Shown: one piece after another, positions 27,888 through 37,212 of the stretch
Layout of the letters: the number at the start of each line of letters is the position of its first letter
Position numbering within the stretch: the stretch's first letter is position 1
Origin: CAVVAH01 sp963746175
Lineage (GTDB): Bacteria > Actinomycetota > Actinomycetes > JACCUZ01
Assembly (NCBI GenBank): GCA_963746175.1
Contig: CAVVAH010000001.1
Span: 682,001 to 746,000 of the forward strand
Direction: 5' to 3'
Length of the DNA stretch: 64,000 nucleotides
Position numbers and translations under genes: made by a program
The notes under the pieces: model-generated
Database searches by the model: none
What the model was told of the DNA's origin: nothing
The model's input: only the letters and a program-made list of their open reading frames with translations

Positions 27888-28589
27888 TCACGGCAGCGCC
27901 GCGACGAGCTCGCTGACCGGCTTGCGCCGGCCGGTGTAGAACGGCACCTCGTCGCGGACGTGCATCCGCGCGCGCGACGCCCGCAGGTCCCGCATCAGGT
28001 CGACGATGCGGTGCAGCTCGTCGGCCTCGAACGCGAGCACCCACTCGTAGTCCCCCAGCGCGAACGCCGCGACCGTGTTGGCCCGCACGTCCGGGTAGCC
28101 GCGGGCCTGCTGGCCGTGCTCGGCGAGCATCGCCCGGCGGTCCTCGTCGGGCAGCAGGTACCAGTCGTAGGAGCGCACGAACGGGTAGACGCAGACGTAG
28201 TCGCGCGCCTCCTCCTCGGCGAGGAACGCCGGCACGTGGCTCTTGTTGAACTCGGCCGGCCGGTGCAGGGCCATCACCGACCACACCGGGTCGCAGGCGG
28301 CGCCGAGGCCGGTACGGCGGAACCGCGCGTAGGCCTCCTGCAGGTCGTCGGAGCTCTCCGCGTGCCACCAGATCATCAGGTCGGCGTCGGCCCGCAGCCC
28401 GCTGACGTCGTAGCTGCCCCGGGTGACCACGTCCTTGGCCGTCAGCTGCTCGAACAGCTCGTCGACCTCGGCGGCCAGCGCGGCCCGGTCGCGGGCCTGC
28501 TCGTCGAGGCGCTCGCGGAGCCGGAACACCGACCACATCGTGTAGCGGATGACCTGGTTGAGGTCACGCGCCCTGGGCCGCGTGCTCAT
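27888..28589 (-). CDS. hemQ: Coproheme decarboxylase HemQ
   Basis: A 233-residue chlorite-dismutase-fold enzyme that decarboxylates coproheme III to heme b in actinobacteria and firmicutes. Family stretches: RYTMWSVFR near the N-terminus, DLMIWWHAESSDDLQ, and VYPFVRSYDWYLLPDEDRR, which holds the catalytic tyrosine region, then YEWVLAFEADEL. ATG 28589 was chosen over upstream frame that is not protein-like. It follows hemG/cgoX on the same strand after a repeat-bearing 79-base gap. Confidence 0.95.
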   Translation of the reverse strand: MSTRPRARDLNQVIRYTMWSVFRLRERLDEQARDRAALAAEVDELFEQLTAKDVVTRGSYDVSGLRADADLMIWWHAESSDDLQEAYARFRRTGLGAACDPVWSVMALHRPAEFNKSHVPAFLAEEEARDYVCVYPFVRSYDWYLLPDEDRRAMLAEHGQQARGYPDVRANTVAAFALGDYEWVLAFEADELHRIVDLMRDLRASRARMHVRDEVPFYTGRRKPVSELVAALP

Positions 28590-28596
28590 TCGGGGT

Positions 28597-28665
28597 CCCC
28601 GGCAGATCGTGAGCCCGATGCGCAGATCGTGAGCCGTGCGCGACTTCGCGAACGATCTGTCGGGG
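28597..28665. repeat. Direct and inverted repeats in the hemG-hemQ gap
   Basis: An 8-base core CAGATCGT occurs at 28603-28610 and 28623-28630 (within a 14-base direct repeat GCAGATCGTGAGCC, 20 bases apart) and inverted at 28652-28659. The outer copies form 14-base arms (28597-28610 and 28652-28665) with one mismatch, so the third arm can pair with either of the other two. It could be an operator array, a transcript structure or a degenerate terminator. Confidence 0.55.
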
Positions 28666-28668
28666 ATT

Positions 28669-30153
28669 TCATGGTCGCCATTGTCGCAGCACCTCGACGG
28701 CGGCCTGCTCGCCGGATGCCACGCAGGCCGGGATGCCCACACCGTCGTACTGCGCGCCGGCGACCGCGAGCCCCGGGAGCGCCGCCACGGCGGCCCTGAT
28801 CCGCTCCACCCGCGCCCGGTGCCCGACGGCGTACTGCGGCAGCCCGCCACCCCACCGGGTGACCCGGGCGTCGATCGGCGGGTCGGTGACGCCGAGCAGG
28901 TCGGTGAGGTCGGCGAGCACCAGGTCGACGAGCTCGGCGTCGTCGCGCTGGAGGACTGCCTCCTCCCCGAGGCGCCCCACCGAGGCCCGGACGAGGACCA
29001 GGCCGGGCGCCTGCTCGGCGTACCAGCCCCACTTCGTCGAGGTGAACGTCACGGCCTTCACCGACCGGCCCTCGACCGGCGGCACGAGGAAGCCGGACCT
29101 GGTCGGAGGCTCCGGGAACGCCGTCGCCGGGAAGGCGAGCGCCACCACCGCCATCGACGCGTAGCGGATCTGCGCCAGGGCGGACGCTGCCGCCGCGGCG
29201 TGCGGTCGCAGCAGTCGCGCCGAGGGAGCGGCCGGCACCGCCAGGACGACGGCGTCGGCGTCGACCAGCTCGGTGCTGCGCGTCGGACCCACCACGAGCT
29301 GCCAGCCCGTCGGGGTACGGCGCAGCTCGCGGACCGTCGCGCCGGTACGCACGTCGGCTCCCGACAGCCGCGCCACGGCGTCGGGGAGCCGCCCGACGCC
29401 GCCACGGGGAGCGCCGAAGACCGCGCCGTCGGCGCCGCCGGCCGCCTGGTCGGCCTCCGCCCGGCTGGCTCGCGCGGCGGCGACCAGCGAGCGCTCCCGC
29501 CGGGCGTGCGCCGCGAGCTGCGGGACGGTCGCCTCCAGGGACAGCTCGTCGGCCCGTCCCGCGTAGACGCCGCCGAGGAGCGGCTCCACCACCCGGTCCA
29601 CCACGGCGCGCCCGAGCCGGGCGGCCACGTAGCGCCCGACCGCCACGTCGTCGCCGTACGCCGTCCTGGGCAGCCACGAGTCCACCGGCACCCGGGCCAG
29701 CTCGCGGCCGGTGAGCAGCCTGGTGGCCGCGAGGGCTCGCAGGTCGCTCGGGACGCCCATCACCGTCCCCGCCGGCAGCGGGTGCAGTGCATCGCGCGAC
29801 CAGACGGCCGCGCGGCTGGTGGCGGCGTCCTCGAGGTCCGGCCCGAGGCCGGCTGCGCGGGCCAGCGTCACCGCCTCTGGTCGGCGCAGCAGCAGCGACT
29901 CCGCACCCTCGTCCACCGGGACGCCGGCGAGGTCGCTGACCCGCAGCTTGCCGCCGACCTGCCCCGACGCCTCGAGCACGGTGACGCGCACCGCCGGCAG
30001 TGCGCGGTGGGCGCCGTCCCGCAGCGCCACGGCGGCGGCGAGGCCGGCGATGCCCCCGCCGACGACGACCACGTGGCGCGGCTCGGCGGACCTGTCCGCC
30101 CCGGCGTCGGGCACCTGCCAACCCTGGCAGATGCGACCGGTGCCGACGACCAC
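28669..30153 (-). CDS. hemG: Coproporphyrinogen/protoporphyrinogen oxidase (HemG/HemY, CgoX)
   Basis: A 494-residue FAD flavoprotein that oxidises porphyrinogen to porphyrin with oxygen. The FAD motif VVVVGGGIAGLAAAVALRDG lies at about 28-47; GQVGGKLRVSDLAGVPVDEG follows, then VVEPLLGGVYAG and, at the end, LAVAGAQYDGVGIPACVASG. With HemQ next to it, the substrate is most likely coproporphyrinogen III (CgoX role). Start is uncertain: GTG 30153 or GTG 30114. It shares the region 30154-30252 divergently with a lipoprotein gene. Confidence 0.92.
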   Translation of the reverse strand: MVVGTGRICQGWQVPDAGADRSAEPRHVVVVGGGIAGLAAAVALRDGAHRALPAVRVTVLEASGQVGGKLRVSDLAGVPVDEGAESLLLRRPEAVTLARAAGLGPDLEDAATSRAAVWSRDALHPLPAGTVMGVPSDLRALAATRLLTGRELARVPVDSWLPRTAYGDDVAVGRYVAARLGRAVVDRVVEPLLGGVYAGRADELSLEATVPQLAAHARRERSLVAAARASRAEADQAAGGADGAVFGAPRGGVGRLPDAVARLSGADVRTGATVRELRRTPTGWQLVVGPTRSTELVDADAVVLAVPAAPSARLLRPHAAAAASALAQIRYASMAVVALAFPATAFPEPPTRSGFLVPPVEGRSVKAVTFTSTKWGWYAEQAPGLVLVRASVGRLGEEAVLQRDDAELVDLVLADLTDLLGVTDPPIDARVTRWGGGLPQYAVGHRARVERIRAAVAALPGLAVAGAQYDGVGIPACVASGEQAAVEVLRQWRP

Positions 30154-30252
30154 CGCCGGATCGTGACCGTTCCGCGACCCGCCGGGAGGGAACCACCGCC
30201 GGCGGGGGCGCGTCGGAGGGCAGTCCCGACCGGAGCGCCCCAGGGGGTCCGC

Positions 30253-31287
30253 ATGACCAGCTCACTCACCGCCCGACCCGCCCGGCAGCGCGTCGTCGGG
30301 GCCGCCGGGGCCCTGCTCCTCGCCGGGGCCCTGACTGCCTGCGGCGGCGGTGCCAGCGGCAACGGGGACAGCGCCACCGCCGGCTCGGCTGCCGTGGACA
30401 CCGCCGGCGGGTCCGGGTCGTCCCGCGCCGACACCGGAGGCGTCGCCGCACCGTCGGCAGCCCGCGAGCGGGACGGCGGCGCGGGGTTCTCCGCGGCGGA
30501 GGACGGTGACAGCGGCGGCGGAGACAAGGGCGCGCCGGGCACGTCCACCGCCGCGCGGGTGCTGCCGAGCGACCGGGACGTCGTCTACACAGGCTCGATC
30601 TCGGTGCGGGTCACCGACATCCGAGGGGCCACCGACCGGGTCGAGTCGCTGGCGCTCGGCGTCGACGGTGTCGTCTTCGCCGAGCAGACCTCGACGAACC
30701 CGCGGCACCCGAAGTACGGCGACGCGACGCTGACGGTCCGGGTGCCTCCGACGGCGTTCGCGCCGACGCTGGACGCGGTGGGCCGCCTCGGCAAGGAGCT
30801 GGACCGCCAGCGCAGCGCCGAGGACGTCACCACCCAGGTGACCGACACCGCCAGCCGGCTGCGGACCCAGCAGCGCAGCGTCGACCGCGTGCGGGTGCTG
30901 CTCTCCCGGGCCAAGACCATCGGTGAGGTGGTGCAGGTCGAGTCGGAGCTGTCGCGGCGCGAGGCCGACCTCGAGTCGCTCGAGGCGCAGCTGAAGAAGC
31001 TCGACGACCTGACCTCGCTGGCGACCGTCGAGGTGCACCTGACCTCGCCGCCGCCGGCCACCGCGAAGCCGAAGCCACCGAAGGACGACTCGGACCTCGG
31101 CTTCCTGTCCGGGCTCCGCGGCGGCTGGGACGCGTTCGTCGCGATCGTGCTCGTCGCCCTGACCGTCGTCGGCGCGCTGGTGCCGTTCGTCCTCGCGGCC
31201 GGCCTGGTCGGCGTCCCGCTGCTGCTCCTCTGGCGGTCCCGCCGCCGGACGCCGGCCGCTCCGCCGTCGGCCCCCGCCGACGCCTGA
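30253..31287 (+). CDS. DUF4349-type membrane lipoprotein
   Basis: A 344-residue protein with a lipoprotein signal (LLLAGALTAC, Cys about 29), a glycine/serine/alanine-rich low-complexity linker to about residue 100, a folded region VVYTGSISVRVTDIRGATDR to about 200, a predicted coiled coil (VDRVRVLLSRAKTIGEVVQV and following Glu/Leu/Arg heptads), and a C-terminal membrane helix (IVLVALTVVGALVPFVLAAG) with a basic tail. This arrangement matches DUF4349 proteins, whose role is unknown. It sits between hemG and hemE on the opposite strand. Confidence 0.85.
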   Translation: MTSSLTARPARQRVVGAAGALLLAGALTACGGGASGNGDSATAGSAAVDTAGGSGSSRADTGGVAAPSAARERDGGAGFSAAEDGDSGGGDKGAPGTSTAARVLPSDRDVVYTGSISVRVTDIRGATDRVESLALGVDGVVFAEQTSTNPRHPKYGDATLTVRVPPTAFAPTLDAVGRLGKELDRQRSAEDVTTQVTDTASRLRTQQRSVDRVRVLLSRAKTIGEVVQVESELSRREADLESLEAQLKKLDDLTSLATVEVHLTSPPPATAKPKPPKDDSDLGFLSGLRGGWDAFVAIVLVALTVVGALVPFVLAAGLVGVPLLLLWRSRRRTPAAPPSAPADA

Positions 31288-31297
31288 CCCACTCCCG

Positions 31298-32374
31298 CTA
31301 GCGGGCCGACTCGCTGTGGACCAGGTCGACGACCCGGGTGAGCACGTCCGGGTCGGTCTCCGGGATGACGCCGTGGCCGAGGTTGAAGACGTGGCCGCGG
31401 GCGGCCCGCCCGGCGTCGAGCACCGCGCGGGTGCGCTCGGCGACGACGTCCCACGGCGCGAAGGTGATCGCCGGGTCGAGGTTGCCCTGCAGCGACCGGT
31501 CCGGGCCGACCCGGCGGGCCGCCTCGTCCAGCGGCACCCGGAAGTCGACGCCCACCACCTCGGCGCCGGCCTCCCCCATCAGCGCCAGCAGCTCGCCGGT
31601 GCCGACCCCGAAGTGGATCCGGGGCACCCCGAGCGCGCCGACCTCGGCCAGCACCGCGGCCGAGTGCGGCATCACGTGGGCCCGGTAGTCCGCCGCCGGC
31701 AGTGCGCCGACCCACGAGTCGAACAGCTGCACGGCGCTCGCCCCGGCCTCGGCCTGCACCTGCAGGAACGTCGCGGTGATCCGCGCCAGCACGGCCATCA
31801 GGTCCGACCACAGCGCCGGATCGCCGTACATCAGGGCCTTGGTGTGCTCGTGGTTGCGCGACGGGCCGCCCTCGACGAGGTACGACGCCAGCGTGAACGG
31901 CGCGCCCGCGAAGCCGATCAGCGGCGTCGGGCCGAGCTCGGCGACGAGCAGCCGGACTGCCTCGGCCACGTAGCCGACGTCGCCCGGCTCCAGGTCGCGC
32001 AGCTGGTCGAGGTCGGCGCGGGACCGGATCGGCCGGGCGACCACCGGGCCGACCCCCGGCACGATGTCGAGGTCGACGCCGACCGCCTTGAGCGGCACCA
32101 CGATGTCGCTGAACAGGATCGCCGCGTCGGTGCCGTGCCGCCGGACGGGCTGCAGGGTGATCTCGGCGACCAGGTCGGGCCGGGCGCACGCCTCGAGCAT
32201 CGGGATGCCCTCGCGCACCTTCCGGTACTCCGGCAGCGAGCGTCCCGCCTGGCGCATGAACCAGACGGGGGTGTGCGGCACCGGCTCGCCCCGGCAGGCT
32301 CGCAGGAAGGCCGAGTCCTGCAGCTCGTCGACGGCCGGTACGGCGGGGGTGCTCACGGTCGCCGATGGTGTCAC
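31298..32374 (-). CDS. hemE: Uroporphyrinogen decarboxylase HemE
   Basis: A protein of about 358 residues (352 if GTG 32356 is used) that decarboxylates uroporphyrinogen III to coproporphyrinogen III. The signature PVWFMRQAGRSLPEYRKVRE is at the N-terminus; GFAGAPFTLASYLVEG, QLFDSWVG and HVFNLGHGVIPETDP follow. GTG 32374 overlaps the stop of the transporter gene (GTGA), suggesting coupling. It supplies coproporphyrinogen for the HemG/CgoX and HemQ steps encoded 1-4 kb away on the same strand. Confidence 0.95.
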   Translation of the reverse strand: MTPSATVSTPAVPAVDELQDSAFLRACRGEPVPHTPVWFMRQAGRSLPEYRKVREGIPMLEACARPDLVAEITLQPVRRHGTDAAILFSDIVVPLKAVGVDLDIVPGVGPVVARPIRSRADLDQLRDLEPGDVGYVAEAVRLLVAELGPTPLIGFAGAPFTLASYLVEGGPSRNHEHTKALMYGDPALWSDLMAVLARITATFLQVQAEAGASAVQLFDSWVGALPAADYRAHVMPHSAAVLAEVGALGVPRIHFGVGTGELLALMGEAGAEVVGVDFRVPLDEAARRVGPDRSLQGNLDPAITFAPWDVVAERTRAVLDAGRAARGHVFNLGHGVIPETDPDVLTRVVDLVHSESAR

Positions 32375-33213
32375 GCCGCGATCAGCACCACGCCCACCAG
32401 CGCCAGCACGACCCCGACGGCCTGCAGCCGGCCGAGCCGCTCGTGGTGGAAGACCCGGGCCAGCAGCACCGTGAACACCGGGTAGAGCGAGCCGAGGACG
32501 GAGACGACGGCGATCGTGTCCCGCCGGCTCGCGAGGCCGAAGGTGAGGTTCGCCGCGAGGTCGCCGAGGCCGACCAGTCCGACCAGGCCCAGCTCGCGCG
32601 GGCCCATCAGCACCTCGGCGCGCGGCAGCCCGCGGGCCAGTGCGACGAGCAGGGCGACGGTCAGCAGGGTCACCGACGTGGCGCGCATGGTCACCAGCGT
32701 CATCAGCGTGCTGGACCGGCTGCCCTTGGCGATCGCGAGCAGCGCGAGCCCGAAGCCGACCGCCGCCACGCCCGCGAGGAGCACCGGGCGCGCACCGGCC
32801 CGGCCGGACAGCTCGGGCCCGCTGGCCAGCACGACGCCGACGACGGCGACCACGATGCCGGCCAGCTGCAGGTGCGCCGGCCGGTCGCCCTCGGCGAGAC
32901 CGACGACCACGGGGACGACGACGCCGAGCGCGGCGATGGGCGAGACGACGCCCATGGTCCCGGCCGCGAGCGCGGCGTAGAAGCAGACCAGGCCCACCAC
33001 CCCGGCGACGCCGGAGAGGACGGCCCACGGGAGGTAGCCGCGGTCGTCGCCGAAGGCGCCCGCGGCGCCGGCCACCACCAGCGCGACGGCCAGGCCGGCC
33101 GCCTGCGAGACCCCCACCACGACGGTGGCCCGCCGCCGGCGGGACAAGGTGCCGCCGAGGAAGTCCGCCGACCCCCAGAGCACGCTCGAGAGCAGGGCGA
33201 GGAGGGCGGCCAC
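32371..33213 (-). CDS. EamA/DMT-family membrane transporter
   Basis: A 280-residue protein with ten predicted helices in two repeated halves of five, as in EamA-type drug/metabolite transporters; the first half begins LLALLSSVLWGSADFLGG and the second ends VGVVLALVGVVLIAA. The substrate cannot be predicted. It is upstream of and overlaps hemE by 4 bases, so it may be expressed with heme synthesis, but a functional link is not established. Confidence 0.88.
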   Translation of the reverse strand: MAALLALLSSVLWGSADFLGGTLSRRRRATVVVGVSQAAGLAVALVVAGAAGAFGDDRGYLPWAVLSGVAGVVGLVCFYAALAAGTMGVVSPIAALGVVVPVVVGLAEGDRPAHLQLAGIVVAVVGVVLASGPELSGRAGARPVLLAGVAAVGFGLALLAIAKGSRSSTLMTLVTMRATSVTLLTVALLVALARGLPRAEVLMGPRELGLVGLVGLGDLAANLTFGLASRRDTIAVVSVLGSLYPVFTVLLARVFHHERLGRLQAVGVVLALVGVVLIAA

Positions 33214-33327
33214 CCCGGGAGGCTAGAGGCTCCCGGGGCACCGGCGCCGCGGCGTCCGACGCGCCGACGACGCGGGGGCGGGTCCTGCCTCCCCGGCGGC
33301 GGGCCCGCCCGGACGTACGCTCCAGCC

Positions 33328-33924
33328 ATGGCCGCCCGTCGCGAGGTCGACGAGGTGCCGGAGGAGTTCTCCCGCGCTCTCGTCGCACTGCGCGGCGCCC
33401 GGCCACGCGCCGAGGTCGTCCTCGAGGAGACCCCGGCGCCGCAGCGGCTGGCGCCGTACGCCGTCGCGCTGACCGCCGACGTGCTCGCGCCGCACGACCC
33501 GGAGACCGAGCTCGGCACCGGCCGGCTGGTCCTGCTGCACGACCCCGCGGGGCACGAGGCGTGGCAGGGCACGTTCCGCGTGGTCACCTACGTGCGGGCC
33601 GAGCTGGAGCAGGAGATGGCGTCCGACCCGCTGCTGCCGGGCGTCGGGTGGGCCTGGCTCACCGAGGCGCTGGAGGGTCACAGCGCGGCGTTCACCGCCG
33701 CCAGCGGCACCGTCACCCGGGTCGCGTCGGAGAGCTTCGGCGCGATCTCCGGCGAGCCCGCGTCCGCCCAGATCGAGATCCGGGCGTCCTGGACCCCGCT
33801 CGACGAGGGCTTCGGCGCGCACCTGCTCGCCTGGTGCGACCTGCTCTGCACCACCGCCGGGCTGCCACCGGAGACCCCGGGCGTCGTGACACTGCCGACC
33901 CGCAAGCGGTCGGCCCCGCGCTGA
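33328..33924 (+). CDS. DUF3000 family protein
   Basis: A 198-residue soluble protein matching the actinobacterial DUF3000 family (start EVDEVPEEFSRALVALRGAR; DPLLPGVGWAWLTEALEG; SAQIEIRASWTPLD; HLLAWCDLLCTTAGLPP). Its gene is usually found between hemE and a ribonuclease D gene, as here. No function is known. The ATG is 114 bases from the divergent transporter gene. Confidence 0.88.
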   Translation: MAARREVDEVPEEFSRALVALRGARPRAEVVLEETPAPQRLAPYAVALTADVLAPHDPETELGTGRLVLLHDPAGHEAWQGTFRVVTYVRAELEQEMASDPLLPGVGWAWLTEALEGHSAAFTAASGTVTRVASESFGAISGEPASAQIEIRASWTPLDEGFGAHLLAWCDLLCTTAGLPPETPGVVTLPTRKRSAPR

Positions 33925-34056
33925 GCCGCCGCTGACGGTGCCGTACCGGCGAACCCCTACAGGTGCGGCCCGGACGGGCCGATGAGGTCAGGACAGCGTA
34001 GAGAGCGCTGCCACGTCCGACAGCCTCAGGCGTCCTGCACCTCGACGGGAGACCCG

Positions 34057-34701
34057 GTGACCGCACTGGTCGAACGCCACGGCAGCCCCGTGCCGCAGGC
34101 CGGGCGGGCCGCCCGCTTCACCGCCATGGTGGTGGTGGCGAGCCCGTTCGTGCGGGAGACCCTTGCCCGGACCCTGCGCGGCCTGGGCGCCGTCGAGGTC
34201 GTCGAGGCCGGATCGCTCGCCGAGGCGCGCTCGCGCGCCCTGGGCACCAGCGCCCGTGACCTCGCCGTCGTCGACGGCAGCCTCCCCGACGGATCGGGGA
34301 TCGCCCTGGTCCGCGAGCTGCGCGGCCTCGGCTGGACCCGCAGCGTCGTGCTCTCCGCCACCGAGGACCCCTACACCGTCCGCGCCGCCCTCGGCGCCGG
34401 CGTCCGTGCCTTCCTGGTCACCGCCGCCTCCGCCGGGACCGGCGCCCGCGCCGGCGGCACTCCCTCGATCCACCCCCGTCCCCGCGCCGCGCGGCTCACC
34501 GGCGCCGAGGCCCTCTCCGGCCGCGAGGTCGAGGTCCTCCAGCTCGTCTCCGACGGCCGGTCCAACAAGGAGATCGGCGAGGCCCTCGGCCTGTCGGCCC
34601 TCACCGTGAAGTCGCACCTGGCCCGGATCGCCCGCAAGCTCGGCACCGGCGACCGGGCCGAGATGGTCGTCGTCGCCATGCGCGCCGGCGTCGTCGTCTG
34701 A
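34057..34701 (+). CDS. NarL/LuxR-type response regulator
   Basis: A 214-residue protein with an N-terminal receiver-like domain (AMVVVASPFVRETLARTL; DLAVVDGSLPDGSG with the phospho-acceptor-like Asp; LVTAAS) and a C-terminal LuxR-type helix-turn-helix (LSGREVEVLQLVSDGRSNKE, GLSALTVKSHLARIARKLG). No histidine kinase is adjacent, so it may be an orphan regulator. The GTG at 34057 follows GGGAGA. It is part of the conserved order hemE, DUF3000, regulator, ribonuclease D. Confidence 0.88.
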   Translation: MTALVERHGSPVPQAGRAARFTAMVVVASPFVRETLARTLRGLGAVEVVEAGSLAEARSRALGTSARDLAVVDGSLPDGSGIALVRELRGLGWTRSVVLSATEDPYTVRAALGAGVRAFLVTAASAGTGARAGGTPSIHPRPRAARLTGAEALSGREVEVLQLVSDGRSNKEIGEALGLSALTVKSHLARIARKLGTGDRAEMVVVAMRAGVVV

Positions 34702-34797
34702 CCCCAGCCCGGCCCCCCGTCCCCCGAGGTCGGACCCGACGCGCGGCCGACCGGCAGGTACGACGGTCACCCACCGCCACCACGTACGGTTGAGCGC

Positions 34798-36159
34798 GTG
34801 ACCGCGACGGAGCCTGCCGAGCCCACCGAGGCCGCGGCGACCGCCGAGGCCGCCGCGGGACCGGGCGTCACCGCCGTACCGCTCACCGAGCCGCGCGACG
34901 GCGTACCGACACCGCTCACCGACCCCGACGAGCTGGCCCGGGTGGTCAAGGTGCTGGCCGCGGGCAGCGGCCCGGTCGCCGTCGACGCCGAGCGCGCCTC
35001 CGGCTACCGCTACGGGCAGGCCGCCTACCTCGTCCAGCTCCGCCGGGCCGACCTCGGCACGGTGCTGATCGACCCGCGGGCGCTGCCGGACCTCAGCGAG
35101 CTCGGCGCGGCCATCGCCGGCGACGAGTGGGTGCTGCACGCCGCATCGCAGGATCTCCCGTGCCTGGCCGGGCTCGGCCTGCGGCCGACCAAGGTGTTCG
35201 ACACCGAGCTGGCCGGCCGCCTGCTCGGCTACCCGAAGGTCGGCCTCGGCTCGATGGTCGAGGAGGTCCTCGGGCTGTCCCTCGAGAAGGGCCACTCGGC
35301 GGCGGACTGGTCCACCCGGCCGCTGCCCGAGCCGTGGCTGCGCTACGCGGCCCTCGACGTCGAGGTGCTGGTCGAGCTGCGCGACCTGCTGGCCGAGCAG
35401 CTCGACGAGCAGGGCAAGCGGGTCTGGGCCGAGGAGGAGTTCGCGGCGATCGTCGCGGCTCCCCCGGCGCCGCCCAAGGTCGACCCCTGGCGCCGCACGT
35501 CGGGCATGCACCGGGTCCGCAAGCGCCGCCAGCTCGCCGTCGTGCGCAGCCTCTGGGAGCGCCGCGACGAGGTCGCCCGCCGACGCGACATCGCCCCCGG
35601 CCGGATCGTGCCGGACAGCGCCATCGTCGCCGCCGCACTGGCCCAGCCGCGGACCGAGGACGACCTGGTCGCACTGCCGGTCTGGGGCGGTCGGTCGATG
35701 CGCCGGCAGACCGCGCAGTGGCTGCCCGCCATCACCGCGGCGCTGGAGCTGCCGGACGCGGAGCTGCCGGACCCCAAGACACCGCACGAGGGCCCGCCCC
35801 CGGCCCGGTCCTGGCCGGACCGGGAGCCGCTGGCGGCGGCCCGGCTGTCCGCCGCGCGGTCCGCGGTCGGCGCGGTGGCCGGGCGTCTCGGCATGCCGGT
35901 CGAGAACCTGCTCGCCCCGGACACCGTCCGCCGGCTGTGCTGGTCGCCGCCCGACGACCAGCCGGACGAGGCCGCGGTGGCCGACGTCCTACGAGCCCAC
36001 GGCGCCCGCCGCTGGCAGGTCGAGCTCACCGCAACGGTGCTCGCCGACGCGATCGCCGGCGCCCGGGTCCCCGAGCCCGGTCCGGACGCCGCCGAGAGCG
36101 TCGCCGGCCCCGCCGAGCAGCCGCAGCAGTCACTCCGTCGCGGTTCAGCCTCTCGGTGA
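34798..36159 (+). CDS. rnd: Ribonuclease D family 3'-5' exonuclease with HRDC domain
   Basis: A 453-residue DEDD exonuclease. The DEDD motifs are visible at PVAVDAERASGYRYGQAAYL (Asp/Glu near 61-63), DEWVLHAASQDLPCLAG, VFDTELAGRLLGYP and YAALDVEVLVELRDLL. An HRDC domain follows (RRQLAVVRSLWERRDEVARR) and a second helical region near the end. RNase D family enzymes trim the 3' ends of tRNA and other stable RNAs. The N-terminal 40 residues are an Ala/Glu/Thr-rich extension. Confidence 0.92.
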   Translation: MTATEPAEPTEAAATAEAAAGPGVTAVPLTEPRDGVPTPLTDPDELARVVKVLAAGSGPVAVDAERASGYRYGQAAYLVQLRRADLGTVLIDPRALPDLSELGAAIAGDEWVLHAASQDLPCLAGLGLRPTKVFDTELAGRLLGYPKVGLGSMVEEVLGLSLEKGHSAADWSTRPLPEPWLRYAALDVEVLVELRDLLAEQLDEQGKRVWAEEEFAAIVAAPPAPPKVDPWRRTSGMHRVRKRRQLAVVRSLWERRDEVARRRDIAPGRIVPDSAIVAAALAQPRTEDDLVALPVWGGRSMRRQTAQWLPAITAALELPDAELPDPKTPHEGPPPARSWPDREPLAAARLSAARSAVGAVAGRLGMPVENLLAPDTVRRLCWSPPDDQPDEAAVADVLRAHGARRWQVELTATVLADAIAGARVPEPGPDAAESVAGPAEQPQQSLRRGSASR

Positions 36160-36240
36160 CCGCCGACGTTCAGCAGCCGGCCACCTGCTCGTCGCGGTTT
36201 TGGCAACGGCGGTGTTGCGTTTCTCGGCACGCATCTGTTT

Positions 36241-36260
36241 AGGTAAGCATTGCCTTACCT
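36241..36260. promoter_or_regulatory. Iron box (DtxR/IdeR-type operator) before efeU
   Basis: AGGTAAG (36241-36247) and CTTACCT (36254-36260) form a perfect inverted repeat with a 6-base spacer, extended outward to TTAGGTAAG and CTTACCTGA. It lies 27 bases before the efeU start. The arms resemble half sites of the DtxR/IdeR family, though the spacing is longer than in the 19-base consensus; two overlapping sites would explain this. Iron-dependent repression of the operon is inferred. Confidence 0.7.
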
Positions 36261-36286
36261 GAGCGCTGCCGTCGAAGGGACCCCCG

Positions 36287-37153
36287 GTGCTGGCGAACTA
36301 CCTGATCGGCCTGCGTGAGGGCCTCGAGGCCACGCTCGTCGTGAGCATCCTGGTCGCCTACCTGGTGAAGGCCGGGCACCGCGACCGGCTCCGCCCGATC
36401 TGGCTAGGCGTCGCCGCCGCCGTCGCGCTGTCCCTCGCGTTCGGCGCGCTGCTGACGTTCACCTCCAACAGCCTCAGCTTCGAGGCGCAGGAGCGCTTCG
36501 GCGGGCTGATGTCGATCGTGGCGGTCGCGTTCGTCACCTGGATGATCTTCTGGATGCGCCGCACCGCGCGGTTCCTCAAGAGCGAGCTGCAGGGCAAGCT
36601 CGACGCGGCCCTGCTCATGGGCACCTTCGCGCTGACGGTGACCGCGTTCATCGCGGTCGCCCGCGAGGGCCTGGAGACGTCGCTGTTCCTCTGGGCTGCC
36701 GCCCAGTCGACCGGCAACGGGGCCACTCCGATCGTCGGCGCCACCCTGGGCATCGCCACGGCGGTCGTCCTCGGCTACCTGCTGTACCGGCGGGCGGTCA
36801 CGATCAACCTCGCGAAGTTCTTCACCTGGACCGGCGCCGGGCTCATCGTCGTGGCCGGCGGCGTCTTCGCCTACGGCGTCCACGACCTGCAGGAGGCCGG
36901 TGACCTGCCCGGCCTGAACAGCCTCGCGTTCGACGTGTCCGGCGCCGTCCCGCCGGACAGCTGGTACGGCACGCTGCTCAAGGGCGTCTTCAACTTCTCC
37001 CCGCAGACGACGTGGCTCGAGGCGGTTGCCTGGGTCCTCTACGTCGTGCCGGTCATGGTGCTGTTCTTCCGCCCCGCCCGGTCGAAGTCGGTTCCGGCGC
37101 CGGCACCCGCGTCCACCCCGGCACCCGCACCGGAGCCCAGCACCAGTCGCTGA
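36287..37153 (+). CDS. efeU: Ferrous/ferric iron permease EfeU (FTR1 family)
   Basis: A 288-residue membrane protein with about seven helices. The iron-binding REXXE motifs are GLREGLEATL (10-14) and VAREGLETSLF (near 127). EfeU imports iron after oxidation or delivery by EfeO and EfeB encoded downstream. The GTG start follows GAAGGGA. The Pro/Ala-rich C-terminus (PAPASTPAPAPEP) is a low-complexity tail. Upstream lies an iron box. Confidence 0.94.
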   Translation: MLANYLIGLREGLEATLVVSILVAYLVKAGHRDRLRPIWLGVAAAVALSLAFGALLTFTSNSLSFEAQERFGGLMSIVAVAFVTWMIFWMRRTARFLKSELQGKLDAALLMGTFALTVTAFIAVAREGLETSLFLWAAAQSTGNGATPIVGATLGIATAVVLGYLLYRRAVTINLAKFFTWTGAGLIVVAGGVFAYGVHDLQEAGDLPGLNSLAFDVSGAVPPDSWYGTLLKGVFNFSPQTTWLEAVAWVLYVVPVMVLFFRPARSKSVPAPAPASTPAPAPEPSTSR

Positions 37154-37212
37154 GGCTCTGAGCCCGCCGCGCACCGTCCCACCGCCCTACCCCGCCACCA
37201 CTGGAGTCCCGC

